Positions 34,055 to 34,169 of a stretch of 34,169 nucleotides of DNA are shown here, in pieces. Position 1 is the first letter of the stretch; each line of letters begins with the position of its first letter. Origin of the DNA: Kiloniella laminariae DSM 19542 (GTDB lineage Bacteria; Pseudomonadota; Alphaproteobacteria; Kiloniellales; Kiloniellaceae); contig NZ_KB893169.1 in assembly GCF_000374005.1 (NCBI RefSeq), forward strand, positions 5,388 to 39,556, in the 5' to 3' direction. The notes under the pieces were generated by a model. The model was not told the DNA's origin and searched no databases. It saw only the letters and a program-made list of their open reading frames with translations. Made by a program: the position numbers and the translations under genes.

Positions 34055-34169
34055 AAGCCAGCCACATACAGGAGGCGATAACCCTAGGGAACAAGACGTC
34101 ACGGATCTGATCAGGGGTCAGTTACGGCTTCCCTGCTAATCGATATCTGCTAAACTATACTGCCCGGAT

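Noticed and set aside
34055-34169. Terminator after the DapA-family gene
   Set aside because: AGGGAA/TTCCCT (34086-34091 with 34129-34134) is short, with a long loop and no T-run.
1-34169. CRISPR array, tRNA, rRNA, insertion sequence, integrase or prophage genes
   Set aside because: None was seen: no regularly spaced long repeats with unique spacers, no tRNA-like cloverleaf, and no transposase or integrase motifs in any supported gene.

Overview
The window reads as a chromosomal segment of an alphaproteobacterium with an average GC near 50%. The evidence is gene order and families. There is an aspS / rnd / ppk / hda / AI-2E permease / DUF2066 / purM-purN block, a pepA-holC pair facing an lptF-lptG-lptD-surA-pdxA-rsmA block, and a 40-residue aa3-type cytochrome c oxidase subunit IV. 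All are characteristic of Alphaproteobacteria. The genus cannot be fixed by eye; a Kiloniella-, Sneathiella- or Terasakiella-like marine lineage would fit the GC and synteny, but this is a guess. I see no rRNA, tRNA, CRISPR array, prophage, integrase or transposase.

Layout. Bases 1-985 hold the start of aspS (minus, cut by the window edge). rnd and an M23-peptidase gene follow on the plus strand, facing ppk (minus). sixA diverges from ppk and faces a minus-strand run of DUF2066 gene, AI-2E permease and hdaA (9.6 to 6.5 kb). purM-purN diverge from that run and end at a clear intrinsic terminator against a zinc alcohol dehydrogenase. Then come the tiny cytochrome oxidase subunit IV gene with its terminator, a class V aminotransferase-fold gene, ndk with its terminator, a lipoprotein, an ABC-F ATPase, an orphan solute-binding protein, rlmJ, and a universal stress protein behind a perfect FNR-type box. 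holC and pepA (minus) are separated by a strong hairpin. From 23.07 to 31.6 kb lies the outer-membrane biogenesis block lptF-lptG-lptD-surA, continuing into pdxA and, after an unusual 773-base gap, rsmA. Two small AT-richer unrecognised genes and a DapA-family aldolase/lyase gene end the window.

Functional links. LptF, LptG and LptD are parts of the LPS export bridge and SurA is the chaperone that helps LptD fold. PurM and PurN are two steps of purine synthesis. HdaA regulates replication initiation through the sliding clamp, while HolC is a clamp-loader accessory subunit. Ppk and SixA both handle phosphohistidine-type chemistry.

The most interesting points are non-coding or start-site oddities. 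purM appears to use an ATA start codon behind a perfect Shine-Dalgarno sequence, downstream of a long imperfect inverted repeat. The pdxA-rsmA gap is built from several unrelated 12-15 base tandem repeats. The universal stress gene has a consensus FNR site. The aspS-rnd and pepA-holC spacers each hold a strong hairpin. I did not find a convincing new multi-gene system; the best candidate for something undescribed is the repeat-built gap at 29969-30741 and the pair of orphan genes just downstream of rsmA.
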